A DNA stretch of 64,000 nucleotides from the NCBI RefSeq assembly GCF_003346815.1, contig NZ_CP031217.1, forward strand, positions 1,798,001-1,862,000, written 5' to 3'. The notes beneath the pieces were generated by a model that saw only the letters and a list, made by a program, of their open reading frames with translations, did no database searches and was not told where the DNA came from. Shown here one piece after another: positions 27,360-37,480 of this stretch. The translations under genes were made by a program, and so were the position numbers. This DNA comes from Halarcobacter bivalviorum (GTDB lineage: Bacteria; Campylobacterota; Campylobacteria; Campylobacterales; Arcobacteraceae). Position 1 is the stretch's first letter; each line of letters starts with the position of its first letter.

Positions 27360-27926
27360 TTAATAGTTTTTATAATTTGCTAAAAAATAAAATAGTATTG
27401 AGATATCTTTATTTGACCATAAATACTCTTTACATAAAGAATCTCTTGTTTGAGTTGTATCTACATGGTTTTCATATTTTTTAATTAAACCTCTTAAAAA
27501 ACTTTTCATATCATTTGCAGAAGCCTTTATTAAAAAAGGATGGAAAATTTTGTTTTGTTCAGGAATAAAAAACTCTTGGTTATTTTTAAACATCATAAAT
27601 AAAAAAGAGATTTGCCAAGTATGCCACTCTTTTTTATCTAATTCATAAATATCCATTTTTTGATAATCAAAAATTTTATAAGATTCATATACTTTTTTTG
27701 TAATATTTAATACCTCAGCTTTTGACATTTTTTCAAGTTGAGAAGGTAAATTAAGTCCTGCAACACTAGGCATATTTACTTTATGATAAGAAGTTTTATT
27801 TTTACTCTTTTTACCATTTCGATTAGGACTATTTTGCATTATTAGCATAATTATAACCACTAATAAAACTACAATAATTACAGCAATTACAATTAGAAAA
27901 GTCATAATTGTATTTTCATTAATCAT
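27360..27926 (-). CDS. Hypothetical membrane-anchored protein
   Basis: 188 residues with one N-terminal helix (about 8-30, very Ile/Val-rich) and a Lys/Ser/Asn-rich spacer. The cytoplasmic-looking helical domain (about 65-188) is rich in aromatic residues, for example [14 protein letters not shown]. No recognised family. Its start overlaps the LpxH-like gene stop by 4 bp, and the uvrB ribosome site overlaps its own stop, so it sits inside the greA-nth operon. The function cannot be inferred from the neighbours. Confidence 0.6.
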   Translation of the reverse strand: MINENTIMTFLIVIAVIIVVLLVVIIMLIMQNSPNRNGKKSKNKTSYHKVNMPSVAGLNLPSQLEKMSKAEVLNITKKVYESYKIFDYQKMDIYELDKKEWHTWQISFLFMMFKNNQEFFIPEQNKIFHPFLIKASANDMKSFLRGLIKKYENHVDTTQTRDSLCKEYLWSNKDISILFYFLANYKNY

Positions 27927-28618
27927 AAATTAACTCCTTGAAATTCTCCATTAAAAATCATATATTGCTTACTACAACATAAAGAAGGGATATTTACATA
28001 TTTTTGTTTTTCACTTTTGAATATTTTTCCTTGATGAAAATGACCTTCTATAATAATATTTGCATCATAATTTTTTAATCTCTTTTTTGCAAATAAATCA
28101 AAATCACTAATCATAGAACAGATATTTTTTTGAAGAAGTGATTCTTCTATTTTTTTTGAAATAAAATTATTAAAATCAATTAGATTTAAAAAATGCAATA
28201 AAGGTCTATTTCTAATAATCTTGCAATAAAGATTATAATGCCAAGGAGTAAAGATATCTCCATGGGCTAAAGCTATAGTTTTATCTTCATATTTAAAAAA
28301 GATAGGTTGCATTTCTCTTTTATAAACTTTTACAAAAGGAAATAGTTTTTGTAGATTATAATCATGATTTCCTTCTAAATAAAATACTTCAATATTTTGA
28401 GATATTTTATTTATCAAATCAATCACTTTTTTATTAATTTTAATAAAGTATTTACTCTCTCCTGAAATAAAGTCAATCATATCCCCCATCAAAAAAAGTT
28501 GTGATGGGGTCAATTCTTTATTAACTATTTTTTCTAAAAGAGTTAACAACTCTTGATTTTTTTTATTAAAATGAGAGTCAGCTATAAATAATGAATTATT
28601 TTCTAAATTATGGAACAT
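27923..28618 (-). CDS. Metallophosphoesterase, UDP-2,3-diacylglucosamine diphosphatase-like (LpxH type)
   Basis: 231 residues, calcineurin-like fold. The metal-site motifs appear in order: FIADSHFNKK (DxH), FLMGDMIDF (GDxxD), YLEGNHDYNL (GNHD), ALAHGDIFTP and IIEGHFHQGK (GHxH). LpxH removes UMP from UDP-2,3-diacylglucosamine in lipid A synthesis; the Campylobacterota form is divergent, so LpxH is likely but other phosphoesterase roles remain possible. It overlaps argC by 11 bp and the following hypothetical gene by 4 bp. Confidence 0.75.
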   Translation of the reverse strand: MFHNLENNSLFIADSHFNKKNQELLTLLEKIVNKELTPSQLFLMGDMIDFISGESKYFIKINKKVIDLINKISQNIEVFYLEGNHDYNLQKLFPFVKVYKREMQPIFFKYEDKTIALAHGDIFTPWHYNLYCKIIRNRPLLHFLNLIDFNNFISKKIEESLLQKNICSMISDFDLFAKKRLKNYDANIIIEGHFHQGKIFKSEKQKYVNIPSLCCSKQYMIFNGEFQGVNL

Positions 28619-29612
28619 AAGCTATTTTAGGTATTCCTTCATCTTCTTCTAAACCACACATGATATTTGCATTTACAACTGCTTGAGATGAAGCACCTCT
28701 AAGTAAATTATCAATTGACGAATTAATAAAAAGAGCTTTACCATTTGTTTCTACAAAAATATCACAAAAGTTTGTTCCTGCAGTTGATTTTAAATCTACT
28801 GGATTATTTCTAATTCTCACAAATGAAGAGTCTTTATAAGCTTCTTCCAATACTTTTTTAGCATCTATTTCTTCTTTTAAAGTAGCAAATACAGAGACTA
28901 ACATACCTCTTGTTACAGGAAGTAGATGTGGTACAAAATTAATCTGACATTTTGCCCCTTTTATAAGTCTTACTTTCTCTTCTATTTCTGGCATATGTCT
29001 ATGATTAAAAGGACTATATGAGTGACAATTTTCATTTAAGTTTCCAAAATGAGTTACCTCTTTTAATCCTTTTCCAGCTCCACTCATCCCTGACTTTGCA
29101 TCAATAAAAATTTGTGCATCTGTATCAATATAATCAATAAAAGGTAAAAGAGCTAAAAGTGATGCCGTAGGATAACACCCTGGATTCGCAATAAGTTTTG
29201 AATCTTTAATTTCATTTTTATAATATTCAGGCAAACCATAAACTGAATCTTGTATATGTTCTTTATCTTCATGAGGACAATAATGTTTTTCATAAGTTTC
29301 AAGTTCTAATCTATAATCAGCACTTAAATCAACTACTTTTACTCCTAATTCTAAAAGTTCTTTAGCAAAAGACATTGAAGTTTTATGAGGAAGAGCTAAA
29401 AAAGCCAATTGTGCAACTTTTGCCACATCTTTAGCATCAGCTTTAGAAACCTCTACATCAAGTACATCTTTTAAACAAGGATGAAGTTCTTGAACATTTT
29501 CATTCCCTGTTGAATTTGCAATATATGAAATATTAAAAGTAGGATGGTTAATTAAAATCTTAATTAACTCTAATCCTGTATAACCACTTGCACCTATAAT
29601 TGCTACATTCAT
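28608..29612 (-). CDS. argC: N-acetyl-gamma-glutamyl-phosphate reductase
   Basis: 334 residues. NADPH-dependent third step of arginine synthesis. The N-terminal Rossmann loop is IIGASGYTGLELIKIL, the catalytic cysteine is in ANPGCYPTASLLAL, and FNHRHMPEIE carries the active-site histidine. It shares one base with the greA stop (29612) and overlaps the LpxH-like gene. argH of the same pathway is encoded 2.2 kb away on the same strand but in a different transcription unit. Confidence 0.96.
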   Translation of the reverse strand: MNVAIIGASGYTGLELIKILINHPTFNISYIANSTGNENVQELHPCLKDVLDVEVSKADAKDVAKVAQLAFLALPHKTSMSFAKELLELGVKVVDLSADYRLELETYEKHYCPHEDKEHIQDSVYGLPEYYKNEIKDSKLIANPGCYPTASLLALLPFIDYIDTDAQIFIDAKSGMSGAGKGLKEVTHFGNLNENCHSYSPFNHRHMPEIEEKVRLIKGAKCQINFVPHLLPVTRGMLVSVFATLKEEIDAKKVLEEAYKDSSFVRIRNNPVDLKSTAGTNFCDIFVETNGKALFINSSIDNLLRGASSQAVVNANIMCGLEEDEGIPKIAYVP

Positions 29613-30097
29613 TATAGTTCTAACTCCTTATAATATACATTTAAAATTTCAAAAGTAGTCTCTCCTCCAGGTAATGAAGCAGTTAGTTCTTCTCCCTCTT
29701 CTTTTCCTAAAAGTTGTTTTGCTAAAGGAGAATTAAATGAAATCAATCCTTTCTCTGCATTTGATTCTACTCCACCTACAATAGAGTATGTAAACTCTTC
29801 ATCTTTATCTAAATCAAGTAATTCTACCGTTGAACCAAAACTTATTCTATCATGGGGTAAGCTCTCTGGGTCAATAATAATTGCTTTTGAGATAATAGAC
29901 CCTAATTCTGCAATTTGAGCATCTATTAAAGCTAATTTATCTTTTGCTGCATGATATTCTGCATTCTCTTTTAAATCTCCTAGCTGTCTTGCTTCATCAA
30001 GAGCAATTACAGTTTCAGGTCTCTCTTTATTTTTTAAAAATTCTAATTCCCCAGTAATCTTTGTATATCCTACTCTTGTCATTGGCTCTTTATCCAC
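29612..30097 (-). CDS. greA: Transcription elongation factor GreA
   Basis: 161 residues from a GTG at 30097, which follows AGGAGG with six bases between; this gives the family N-terminus DKEPMTRVGYTKITGEL. A longer frame with an upstream ATG near 30199 runs through the divergent promoter region and is rejected. The coiled-coil domain (about 1-75) includes ARQLGDLKENAEYHAAKDK with the acidic tip, followed by the FKBP-like domain. GreA rescues backtracked RNA polymerase by stimulating transcript cleavage. First gene of the minus-strand operon running to nth. Confidence 0.95.
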   Translation of the reverse strand: MDKEPMTRVGYTKITGELEFLKNKERPETVIALDEARQLGDLKENAEYHAAKDKLALIDAQIAELGSIISKAIIIDPESLPHDRISFGSTVELLDLDKDEEFTYSIVGGVESNAEKGLISFNSPLAKQLLGKEEGEELTASLPGGETTFEILNVYYKELEL

Positions 30098-30144
30098 GAT
30101 AAGCCTCCTATATATTGTTTTATTTTCATTATGTATTAATTTGA

Positions 30145-30150
30145 TATAAT
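30145..30150 (+). promoter_or_regulatory. Candidate -10 box for tcdA
   Basis: A perfect TATAAT preceded by TTGA sits 26 bp before the tcdA ATG in the gap divergent from greA. Matches the vegetative -10 consensus; no clear -35, as usual in this group. Confidence 0.5.
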
Positions 30151-30176
30151 ATCGAAAAATTAATAAAAGAGTAGAT

Positions 30177-30827
30177 ATGCAAGAGTATGATAGAACCATA
30201 AAACTATTTGGTGAAGAGAATTTTGAAAAAATAAAAAATGCAAAGGTAATTTTATTAGGTGTAGGAGGAGTTGGAAGTTTTGCTTTAGACTCACTTTACA
30301 ATACAGGATTAACCAATATTACAATAGTTGATTTTGATACTTATGAAGAATCTAATATGAATAGACAATTAGGAAGTCATGGAAATGTAGGAAGAGTAAA
30401 AGTTGAGGCTTTAAAAGAGAGATATCCTAAAGTTGAAGCCATTCATGCAAAAATAACTCCTGAATGGATTGATAATTTTGATTTCTCTTCATATGATTAT
30501 ATTTTAGATGCAATTGATGATGTTGCACCAAAAGTTCACTTAATTCAAAGATACTTTACTAAAATAATAAGTACAAGTGGAGGGGCTAAAAGATTAGACC
30601 CAAGTAAGATTGAATACAAATCTATTTGGGAAACATATAATGACCCTTTTATTAGAAAAATTAGAACTGAACTTAAACAAAGAGGTTTTAAAAAGAAATT
30701 TAAAGTTGTTTTTTCAGGAGAAAATCCTAATTGTATAGAAAAAGGTAGCTTTGAAGCAGTAACTGGTTCATTCGGCTTTATGATGGCTGCAATTACCATA
30801 AATAAGTTACTAAGCAGAGACAAGTAA
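30177..30827 (+). CDS. tcdA: tRNA threonylcarbamoyladenosine dehydratase (ThiF/HesA family)
   Basis: 216 residues, E1-like adenylating fold. Nucleotide loop VILLGVGGVGSFALDSL, the metal/adenylation segment IVDFDTYEESNMNRQLGSHG, and DYILDAIDDVAPKVHLI match TcdA/CsdL. TcdA cyclises t6A37 of tRNA to ct6A using ATP. It is shorter at the C-terminus than the E. coli protein (about 268 residues). MoeB/ThiF are the alternatives, but no sulfur-carrier gene is adjacent and the sequence order is TcdA-like. Confidence 0.84.
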   Translation: MQEYDRTIKLFGEENFEKIKNAKVILLGVGGVGSFALDSLYNTGLTNITIVDFDTYEESNMNRQLGSHGNVGRVKVEALKERYPKVEAIHAKITPEWIDNFDFSSYDYILDAIDDVAPKVHLIQRYFTKIISTSGGAKRLDPSKIEYKSIWETYNDPFIRKIRTELKQRGFKKKFKVVFSGENPNCIEKGSFEAVTGSFGFMMAAITINKLLSRDK

Positions 30828-30875
30828 AGTAATATTTTAGTAATATTTTAAAGTTTATTGTAAGATAAAAACGTA

Positions 30876-30881
30876 TATAAT
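30876..30881 (+). promoter_or_regulatory. Candidate -10 box for cheV
   Basis: TATAAT at 30876-30881 within GTATATAATC lies 27 bp before the cheV ATG, following an A/T-rich stretch. Suggests that cheV has its own promoter rather than relying on tcdA read-through. Confidence 0.5.
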
Positions 30882-30908
30882 CTAGTATATTAGTCAAAAA
30901 GGGCATAC

Positions 30909-31814
30909 ATGAGTGGTATTAATAGTGTCGAGCAAATGACACAAGGTCATTTAAGAAATGTACAGCAATTAGCTGTTTTCTATACTGGTCATAATAATAT
31001 TTATGCAATTAATATTGCAAAAGTTAAAGCATTTGTTATTGCAGAAGAAGTAACTATAAACGATACTCCATCAGATAGTGCTGTTGTTGCTGGAATTGCA
31101 ACTATTAGAGGGGAACCTGTAACTTTAATTAATCTTGATGCATGGCTTGGTATTCCAAAATTAAAACAAGAAGAATATAAACTAATTATTTATTGTGAAT
31201 TTAATCATAAAAAAGTTGGTTTTTTAATTAGAGACATGCTTGATATAGTTGAAAAAACAACAGATGAATTAAGACATACAGAAGAAACTAACTCTAAAGT
31301 TACATATACTACTTATGTAAAAGTAAATAACAAAGATGAATTATGTACTGTATTTAATGCTGAGCAATTATTAAAAGATTTAGGTTGGACAGATGATGGA
31401 GAAGATACATTAAATAAATATGTTGAATCTAAGTTCAATAACCATAAACTTGTATTAGCAGCTGAAGATTCAGGTGTTGCAAGAGAAGTATTAAGTAAAT
31501 TCTTCAAAAAAGCTGGAATCAATTATGAAATTTACAATAATGGTGCATTATTACTTGATAGATTAGAAGAGATTGATCCTGAAAGTGTTGCACTAATTAT
31601 TACAGATATTGAGATGCCAGAAACTGATGGTTTCCAAGTTGCATCATTTGTAAAACAAAGTAGTAAATATGCTCATATTCCAGTTGTAGTAAACTCATCT
31701 ATGACTACAGATGCAGTAAAAAATAAAATGCATAGTATTGGAGTTGATGGATTTATCGGGAAAACTGATATCCAAGCTTTATATGAAGCAGCTAAACAAT
31801 ATTTAGCAAACTAA
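30909..31814 (+). CDS. cheV: Chemotaxis protein CheV
   Basis: 301 residues: a CheW-like coupling domain (about 15-160, with FYTGHNNIYAINIAKVKAFV and LINLDAWLG) joined to a receiver domain (about 175-300). The receiver has acidic-pocket AAEDSGVAREVLSKF, the phospho-acceptor aspartate in LIITDIEMPETDGF, and the conserved lysine in IGKTDI. CheV couples chemoreceptors to CheA and may adapt the signal by phosphorylation. No other che gene is adjacent. It is followed by a strong bidirectional terminator. Confidence 0.93.
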   Translation: MSGINSVEQMTQGHLRNVQQLAVFYTGHNNIYAINIAKVKAFVIAEEVTINDTPSDSAVVAGIATIRGEPVTLINLDAWLGIPKLKQEEYKLIIYCEFNHKKVGFLIRDMLDIVEKTTDELRHTEETNSKVTYTTYVKVNNKDELCTVFNAEQLLKDLGWTDDGEDTLNKYVESKFNNHKLVLAAEDSGVAREVLSKFFKKAGINYEIYNNGALLLDRLEEIDPESVALIITDIEMPETDGFQVASFVKQSSKYAHIPVVVNSSMTTDAVKNKMHSIGVDGFIGKTDIQALYEAAKQYLAN

Positions 31815-31817
31815 AAT

Positions 31818-31843
31818 AAAAAAGACTAAATTTAGTCTTTTTT
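31818..31843. terminator. Bidirectional intrinsic terminator between cheV and argH
   Basis: AAAAAAGACTAAA (31818-31830) directly abuts its exact complement TTTAGTCTTTTTT (31831-31843). The hairpin is flanked by A and T runs, so it works as an intrinsic terminator on both strands; it lies between two convergent genes. Confidence 0.85.
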
Positions 31844-31844
31844 A

Positions 31845-33236
31845 TTAGTTATTCTCTAACCACTTTTTAAAATTCTCTATTTGAATCTCTGTTTGTTGTG
31901 TTGATGTCCCACCAAATGATGTTCTTGCATTCATTGAGTTTCTTAAATCTAAATACATAACTATTTCATCATCTATCTCTTTTAACTCATCATTTGCACT
32001 TCTAATTTCATCTATAGAAAGTTCTGAAATATCTTTATTTAAAGAGTTTGCACAAGTAACTACATCTTTTGTAATATAATATGCTGTTCTAAATGGCATA
32101 CCTTTTTTCTGTACTAAAAAGTCAGCTAAATCAGTAGCACTTAAATGTCCTATTTTACAAGCTGATTCCATTTTGTCTACATTTACAATCATTGTTTTGA
32201 TTACTTCATTTAAAATAGAAATTGAGATTTCAATTGTTTTAACTGAATCAAAAACTCCCTCTTTATCTTCTTGTGTATCTTTATTATATGCAAGAGGTAA
32301 TCCTTTCATTACTGTAAATAAAGAGATTAAATTTCCATAAACTCTTCCTGTTTTTCCTCTTAATAATTCTGGTACATCAGGGTTTTTCTTTTGAGGCATA
32401 ATTGAAGAAGTTGTTGCATATTCATCAGACATTCTTACAAATTGGAATTCATATGAAGACCAAGTAATAAGTTCTTCTGCAATTCTTGAAATATGCATCA
32501 TACTTGTTGAGATATTAAATAGAATTTCTAAAGCAAAATCTCTATCTGATACTGTATCCATTGCATGTGCCGTAGGAGCTTTGAATCCTAATTTTTCACA
32601 AGTAGAATCTCTATTAATATTATGTGGAGTTCCCGCTAAGGCTGCACTTCCTAAAGGAGAATAATTATTTCTTTCATATGAACTTTCAAATCTCTCATAA
32701 TCTCTTTTAAACATATTTGCATAAGCTAACATATGATATCCAAAATTTAATGGTTGAGCATGTTGTAAATGTGTCATACCTGGAATTAAAGTTTTTGTAT
32801 GTTTACTTGCAACATTTACAAAAGTTTCTACTAGCTCTTTTAATTGTGATTTTATAGAAAGAGATTTTTCTTGGACATAAAGTCTAAAATCTGTTGCAAC
32901 TTGGTCATTTCGACTTCTTGCTGTATGTAATCTTTTCCCTGGCTCTCCAATAATTTCAGTAAGTCTAGACTCAACCGCCATATGAATATCTTCATAAACA
33001 AGTGAGAATTTAAACTCTCCACTTTCAATCTCATTTTTTACTTGTAATAGACCTTTTTCTATCGCTTCTTGTTCATCTTTTGTTAAAATACCTTGTTCAC
33101 AAAGCATTGCAGAGTGAGCAATACTTCCTTTTATATCTTGAGCATATAACTCTTTATCAAACATAATTGAAGCATTAAATTCATCTAAAATTTGAGCATT
33201 TGTATTTTTAAGTATTTGATTATTTTGATTTGACAT
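31845..33236 (-). CDS. argH: Argininosuccinate lyase
   Basis: 463 residues, fumarase/aspartase superfamily. Splits argininosuccinate to arginine and fumarate. The signature loop [20 protein letters not shown] is present with the catalytic serine, and [16 protein letters not shown] and [18 protein letters not shown] are family motifs. It is transcribed on the minus strand after a strong terminator behind nifU, so it is a separate unit. It has no neighbouring arg gene except argC at some distance. Confidence 0.97.
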   Translation of the reverse strand: MSNQNNQILKNTNAQILDEFNASIMFDKELYAQDIKGSIAHSAMLCEQGILTKDEQEAIEKGLLQVKNEIESGEFKFSLVYEDIHMAVESRLTEIIGEPGKRLHTARSRNDQVATDFRLYVQEKSLSIKSQLKELVETFVNVASKHTKTLIPGMTHLQHAQPLNFGYHMLAYANMFKRDYERFESSYERNNYSPLGSAALAGTPHNINRDSTCEKLGFKAPTAHAMDTVSDRDFALEILFNISTSMMHISRIAEELITWSSYEFQFVRMSDEYATTSSIMPQKKNPDVPELLRGKTGRVYGNLISLFTVMKGLPLAYNKDTQEDKEGVFDSVKTIEISISILNEVIKTMIVNVDKMESACKIGHLSATDLADFLVQKKGMPFRTAYYITKDVVTCANSLNKDISELSIDEIRSANDELKEIDDEIVMYLDLRNSMNARTSFGGTSTQQTEIQIENFKKWLENN

Positions 33237-33311
33237 TTATAACATTCCTACTTTTTAGCTAATTAAATTGGATTATATCAAATTATAAATTATGATGGTA
33301 TTTATAGTCAT

Positions 33312-33342
33312 AAAAAAAGGCCTATGCAAAGCATAGACCTTT
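33312..33342 (-). terminator. Intrinsic terminator of nifU
   Basis: On the minus strand AAAGGTCTATGC and GCATAGGCCTTT pair around a TTT loop with one mismatch, then a run of seven T. It lies 24 bp downstream of the nifU stop and closes the nifS-nifU transcript. Confidence 0.85.
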
Positions 33343-33365
33343 TATTTTAAAGTAAAATTAATTAA

Positions 33366-34346
33366 TTAGATTGGTAAAACTCTAATATTTTCATCAACTT
33401 TTTGTTTAAGTACTGATTCAATTGCATAAAGTGTTCCAGTATCACCTGAAGCACATCCTGAACATGCACCTAAATATCTAATATATAAATCATAAAATGG
33501 CATATTTTCTTTAATATCAATAATTTCCATGTTTCCACCATCCATCATTAACATTGGTCTAATATCAGCATCTAATACTTCATCAATTGTTTTAATTCTT
33601 TGAACAATTGTCATTTTGTCAAAAGTTGCACTACCTGCAGCACTTGCATCAGCAGCCTCTTTTAATTTTTCTTGCTCCATTTCAGCTCTAACATCTTTTA
33701 ATACATCTACTAAATAGATATCTTTTTCTTCATGCCCACCTGGTTTAATACATGATTTACAAAATGCTCCTGCTTTTGTATAATCAGTAATCTCTTCAAC
33801 AGTTTTTAAATCATTAATTCTAATAACTTCTTGAATAGTTCCTAATGTTACCCTTGCACACTCACAAATAATAACTTCAGTTTCAAAAGACTCCATATCT
33901 ACACCTTTATATGTAGCTGCAGCTTTTTTAATAACATCATAAGCCATTACTGAACAGTGCATTTTTTGAGGTGGTACAGCAGGAACATCTGGATGATCTC
34001 TTAATGCTTTTTCAACATCAATATTAGTAATTTTTACAGCTTCATCAACTGTTTTACCCTCACATAATTCAGCCATAGCGTCACTTGAAGCAATTGCAGT
34101 ACCACATCCAAAAGATTTAAATTTTGATTCTAAAATTTTATTAGTCTCTTCTTCAATACACCAGTAAAGTCTTACTGCATCTCCACATGATTCTGCACCA
34201 AAATCAGCAATAATTAGTTTTCCACCTAACTCTTTTGCTCTTTCTTCAGTGATTTCACCTTGGTGAGTTGGATTATCCATTCTTCTAATAACTTGATTTG
34301 AGTATTCATCCCAAATTGATCCACTAATTAAATCATTTTTTGCCAT
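33366..34346 (-). CDS. nifU: Fe-S cluster assembly scaffold NifU
   Basis: 326 residues with the full three-part NifU layout. The IscU-like domain (about 1-130) has cysteines in AESCGDAVRLYWC, FGCGTAIASSDAMAEL and KMHCSVMAYD. A [2Fe-2S] BFD-like domain follows (about 150-215, CECARV and FCKSCIKPGG), then a C-terminal Nfu domain (about 255-326) with CSGCASGDTGTLY. It builds Fe-S clusters from sulfur delivered by the NifS encoded upstream. In Campylobacterota this pair is the general housekeeping system rather than specific to nitrogenase. Gap to nifS is 128 bp and contains a hairpin. Confidence 0.95.
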   Translation of the reverse strand: MAKNDLISGSIWDEYSNQVIRRMDNPTHQGEITEERAKELGGKLIIADFGAESCGDAVRLYWCIEEETNKILESKFKSFGCGTAIASSDAMAELCEGKTVDEAVKITNIDVEKALRDHPDVPAVPPQKMHCSVMAYDVIKKAAATYKGVDMESFETEVIICECARVTLGTIQEVIRINDLKTVEEITDYTKAGAFCKSCIKPGGHEEKDIYLVDVLKDVRAEMEQEKLKEAADASAAGSATFDKMTIVQRIKTIDEVLDADIRPMLMMDGGNMEIIDIKENMPFYDLYIRYLGACSGCASGDTGTLYAIESVLKQKVDENIRVLPI

Positions 34347-34450
34347 TTATAATATTCCTTTTAAAATGTCCCATTTGAAAAGGGACTTCAATTTTTTCTA
34401 CTTTTTACCACAATTTATAAAAAATTGTTAAAAGTAACAAAACTCTAAAG

Positions 34451-34468
34451 AAAGCAACGAGTTGCTTT
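34451..34468 (-). terminator. Hairpin between nifS and nifU
   Basis: AAAGCAAC and GTTGCTTT pair exactly around a 2-base centre, 7 bp after the nifS stop. The following minus-strand sequence CTTTAGAGTTTT has only a weak T-run. It could attenuate read-through so that nifU is made at a different level from nifS. Confidence 0.45.
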
Positions 34469-34474
34469 TATCTT

Positions 34475-35695
<1,221 letters not shown>

Positions 35696-35746
35696 TTAAC
35701 ACTTTATTATTCCATAATTTTGTGTTAATTCTAATTAAATCGCGTA

Positions 35747-35752
35747 ATTATA
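35747..35752 (-). promoter_or_regulatory. Candidate -10 box for nifS
   Basis: TATAAT on the minus strand, 76 bp upstream of the nifS start. The inverted repeat at 35760-35778 lies 8 bp further upstream, over the expected -35/spacer region. Confidence 0.5.
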
Positions 35753-35759
35753 TTTTAAA

Positions 35760-35778
35760 TAGGATAAAAATAGTCTTA
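35760..35778. promoter_or_regulatory. IscR-like inverted repeat upstream of nifS
   Basis: TAGGAT-N7-GTCTTA, read on the plus strand, inside a 25-bp stretch that matches the suf upstream copy (38147-38171) at 20 of 25 positions by eye, with AAATAGGA and TAGTC shared exactly. On the minus strand the core reads GACTATTTTTATC, close to the type 1 IscR half-site arrangement (GACT-N5-AGTC). It sits between nifS (-) and the ABC binding-protein gene (+), so it could act on either. Regulator identity is inferred. Confidence 0.55.
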
Positions 35779-35866
35779 ATTCAAAAAAGTAGATATTTTT
35801 AATTAATTCTAATAAAAAAATAAGTTTCTTATGAGATAATGTAAAAAACTTTAAAGGTTATTAATT

Positions 35867-36676
35867 ATGTTAAAAAAATTACTATTAACTCTTATAGTAC
35901 CGTTTTTAATGGTATTTATTTCTGGATGTAATGAAAACTCTTCTCAAACAAAAGAAGAGAAGAAAGTATTAAAAGTAGGAATGGAACTTGCTTATCCTCC
36001 ATTTGAAATGAGTGAAAAAGATGGAACACCTTCAGGAGTATCTGTTGATTTTGCTAAAGCTTTAGGTAAAAAGTTAGGAAGAGAAGTAATTATTGAAAAT
36101 ATTGCGTGGGATGGTCTTATTCCTTCTCTTAAGACAGGAAAAATAGATTTAATTATCTCTTCTATGACTATTACTCAAGAGAGAAAAAAGTCAATTGATT
36201 TTTCAATACCTTATGCTCAATCTTCTTTAGCAATTTTAGCAAATAAAAACTCTGAAATTAAAACTATTGAAGATTTAAATCAAGAGGGAAAAAAGGTTGC
36301 AGTAAAAAAAGGCTCAACAGGACATCTCTATGCTAAAGATAATTTACCAAAAGCTGATGTTTTAGTTTTTGATAAAGAGTCTGCTTGTGTTTTAGAAGTT
36401 GTTCAAGGAAAAGCAGATGGCTTTTTATATGATCAATTAACTATTTATAAAAACTATTCTCAACATAAAGATACTACAGTTGCACTACTTCAACCTTTTC
36501 AAAAAGATTTTGAGTATTGGGGAGTGGCATTAAGAAAAGATGAGCCTCTAAAAAAAGAAGTAGATGCTTTTATTAAAGAAGCAAAAGAAGATGGGACATT
36601 TGACTCTTTTGCAAATAAATATTTAACTGATGCTAAAAAAACTTTTGATGAACTTGGCATTGCATTTTTCTTTTAG
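35867..36676 (+). CDS. Amino-acid ABC transporter, substrate-binding lipoprotein
   Basis: 269 residues, family 3 extracellular solute-binding protein. The signal ends with a lipobox, FISGC, so C21 is lipidated and the protein is tethered in the periplasm. The first strand GMELAYPPFEMSEKDGTPSG, then GVSVDFAKALGKKLG and SSMTITQERKKSIDFSIPY, are typical of polar amino-acid binders. The ligand cannot be predicted. AAAGGTTATTAATT precedes the ATG. The permease gene follows after 9 bp. No ATPase gene is found next to them. Confidence 0.9.
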   Translation: MLKKLLLTLIVPFLMVFISGCNENSSQTKEEKKVLKVGMELAYPPFEMSEKDGTPSGVSVDFAKALGKKLGREVIIENIAWDGLIPSLKTGKIDLIISSMTITQERKKSIDFSIPYAQSSLAILANKNSEIKTIEDLNQEGKKVAVKKGSTGHLYAKDNLPKADVLVFDKESACVLEVVQGKADGFLYDQLTIYKNYSQHKDTTVALLQPFQKDFEYWGVALRKDEPLKKEVDAFIKEAKEDGTFDSFANKYLTDAKKTFDELGIAFFF

Positions 36677-36685
36677 GACTAAAAA

Positions 36686-37477
36686 ATTAAACTAAAATAT
36701 CTATTTATAAATGAATTAGGATTTAAAAAAGATAAAAAACTCTCAAGGGTTTCTTATCTTTTTAACTTACTACTACTTACAGTGCTTGTTTGTGTAACAC
36801 TATATTTTATGTTTAAAAATATCTCTTATAGTTTCAACTGGCAAAGTGTTTATGAATATAAAGAGAAGTTTATTGATGGTTTTATAATGACTATTATAAT
36901 CTCATTTTTTGCTCTTATTCTAAGTTTTGCAATTGGACTATTTTTTGCATATGGACAAAACTCAAAATTTATTCTTCTTAGGTTTTTCTCCAGATTTTAT
37001 ATTGAGATTATAAGAGGCACTCCCCTTTTAGTACAAATACTTATCTTTTTTTATGTTTTTGCAAATAATCTAGGTTTTGAAAATAGATATATTGTAGGTA
37101 CTGTAATTCTTGCACTTTTTGCAGGAGCTTATGTGAGTGAGATTATAAGAGGTGCTCTTGAATCTATAGAAGTTGAGCAATTTGAAACAAGCTTAAGTCT
37201 TGGCATGTCAAATTACCAAATGTATAGATATGTGATTTTTCCACAAGCTTTTAGAAGAATGTTACCTGCATTAACTGGTCAATTTGCGAGTATAATAAAA
37301 GATTCATCTTTACTTTCTATTATCTCAATTAGTGAATTTACAATGAATGCACAAGAAGTTAATGCTTATACTTATTCAACTTTAGAGAGTTATATCCCTC
37401 TTGCTCTTGGTTATTTACTTCTAACTTATCCTATCTCTTATTATACAAATAAATTAGAAGCAAAAATCAAAAAATAA
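36686..37477 (+). CDS. Amino-acid ABC transporter permease, apparent ATT start
   Basis: 263 residues from an ATT at 36686. Membrane subunit of a polar amino-acid importer. The first ATG/GTG/TTG in frame is GTG at 36782, which falls within the first membrane helix (VSYLFNLLLLTVLVCVTLYF); the frame is open up to a TAA at 36680. ATT at 36686 follows AGGA (36675-36678) by seven bases and gives the N-terminus KLKYLFINELGFKKDKKLS. The HisM-type segment runs from DGFIMTIIISFF, and the EAA loop, which contacts the ATPase, reads EQFETSLSLGMSNYQMYRYV. The binding-protein gene is 9 bp upstream; the ATPase must be encoded elsewhere. Confidence 0.82.
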   Translation: MKLKYLFINELGFKKDKKLSRVSYLFNLLLLTVLVCVTLYFMFKNISYSFNWQSVYEYKEKFIDGFIMTIIISFFALILSFAIGLFFAYGQNSKFILLRFFSRFYIEIIRGTPLLVQILIFFYVFANNLGFENRYIVGTVILALFAGAYVSEIIRGALESIEVEQFETSLSLGMSNYQMYRYVIFPQAFRRMLPALTGQFASIIKDSSLLSIISISEFTMNAQEVNAYTYSTLESYIPLALGYLLLTYPISYYTNKLEAKIKK

Positions 37478-37480
37478 AGC

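Noticed and set aside
30098-30199. Upstream extension of greA to 30199
   Set aside because: The GTG at 30097 has an ideal AGGAGG, and the extension crosses the divergent tcdA promoter and start.
30829-30850. Tandem TAATATTTTAG copies upstream of cheV
   Set aside because: Two AT-rich copies only; likely chance in this base composition.
36711-36719. ATG at 36711 as the permease start
   Set aside because: It is in another frame and reaches TAG after two codons.
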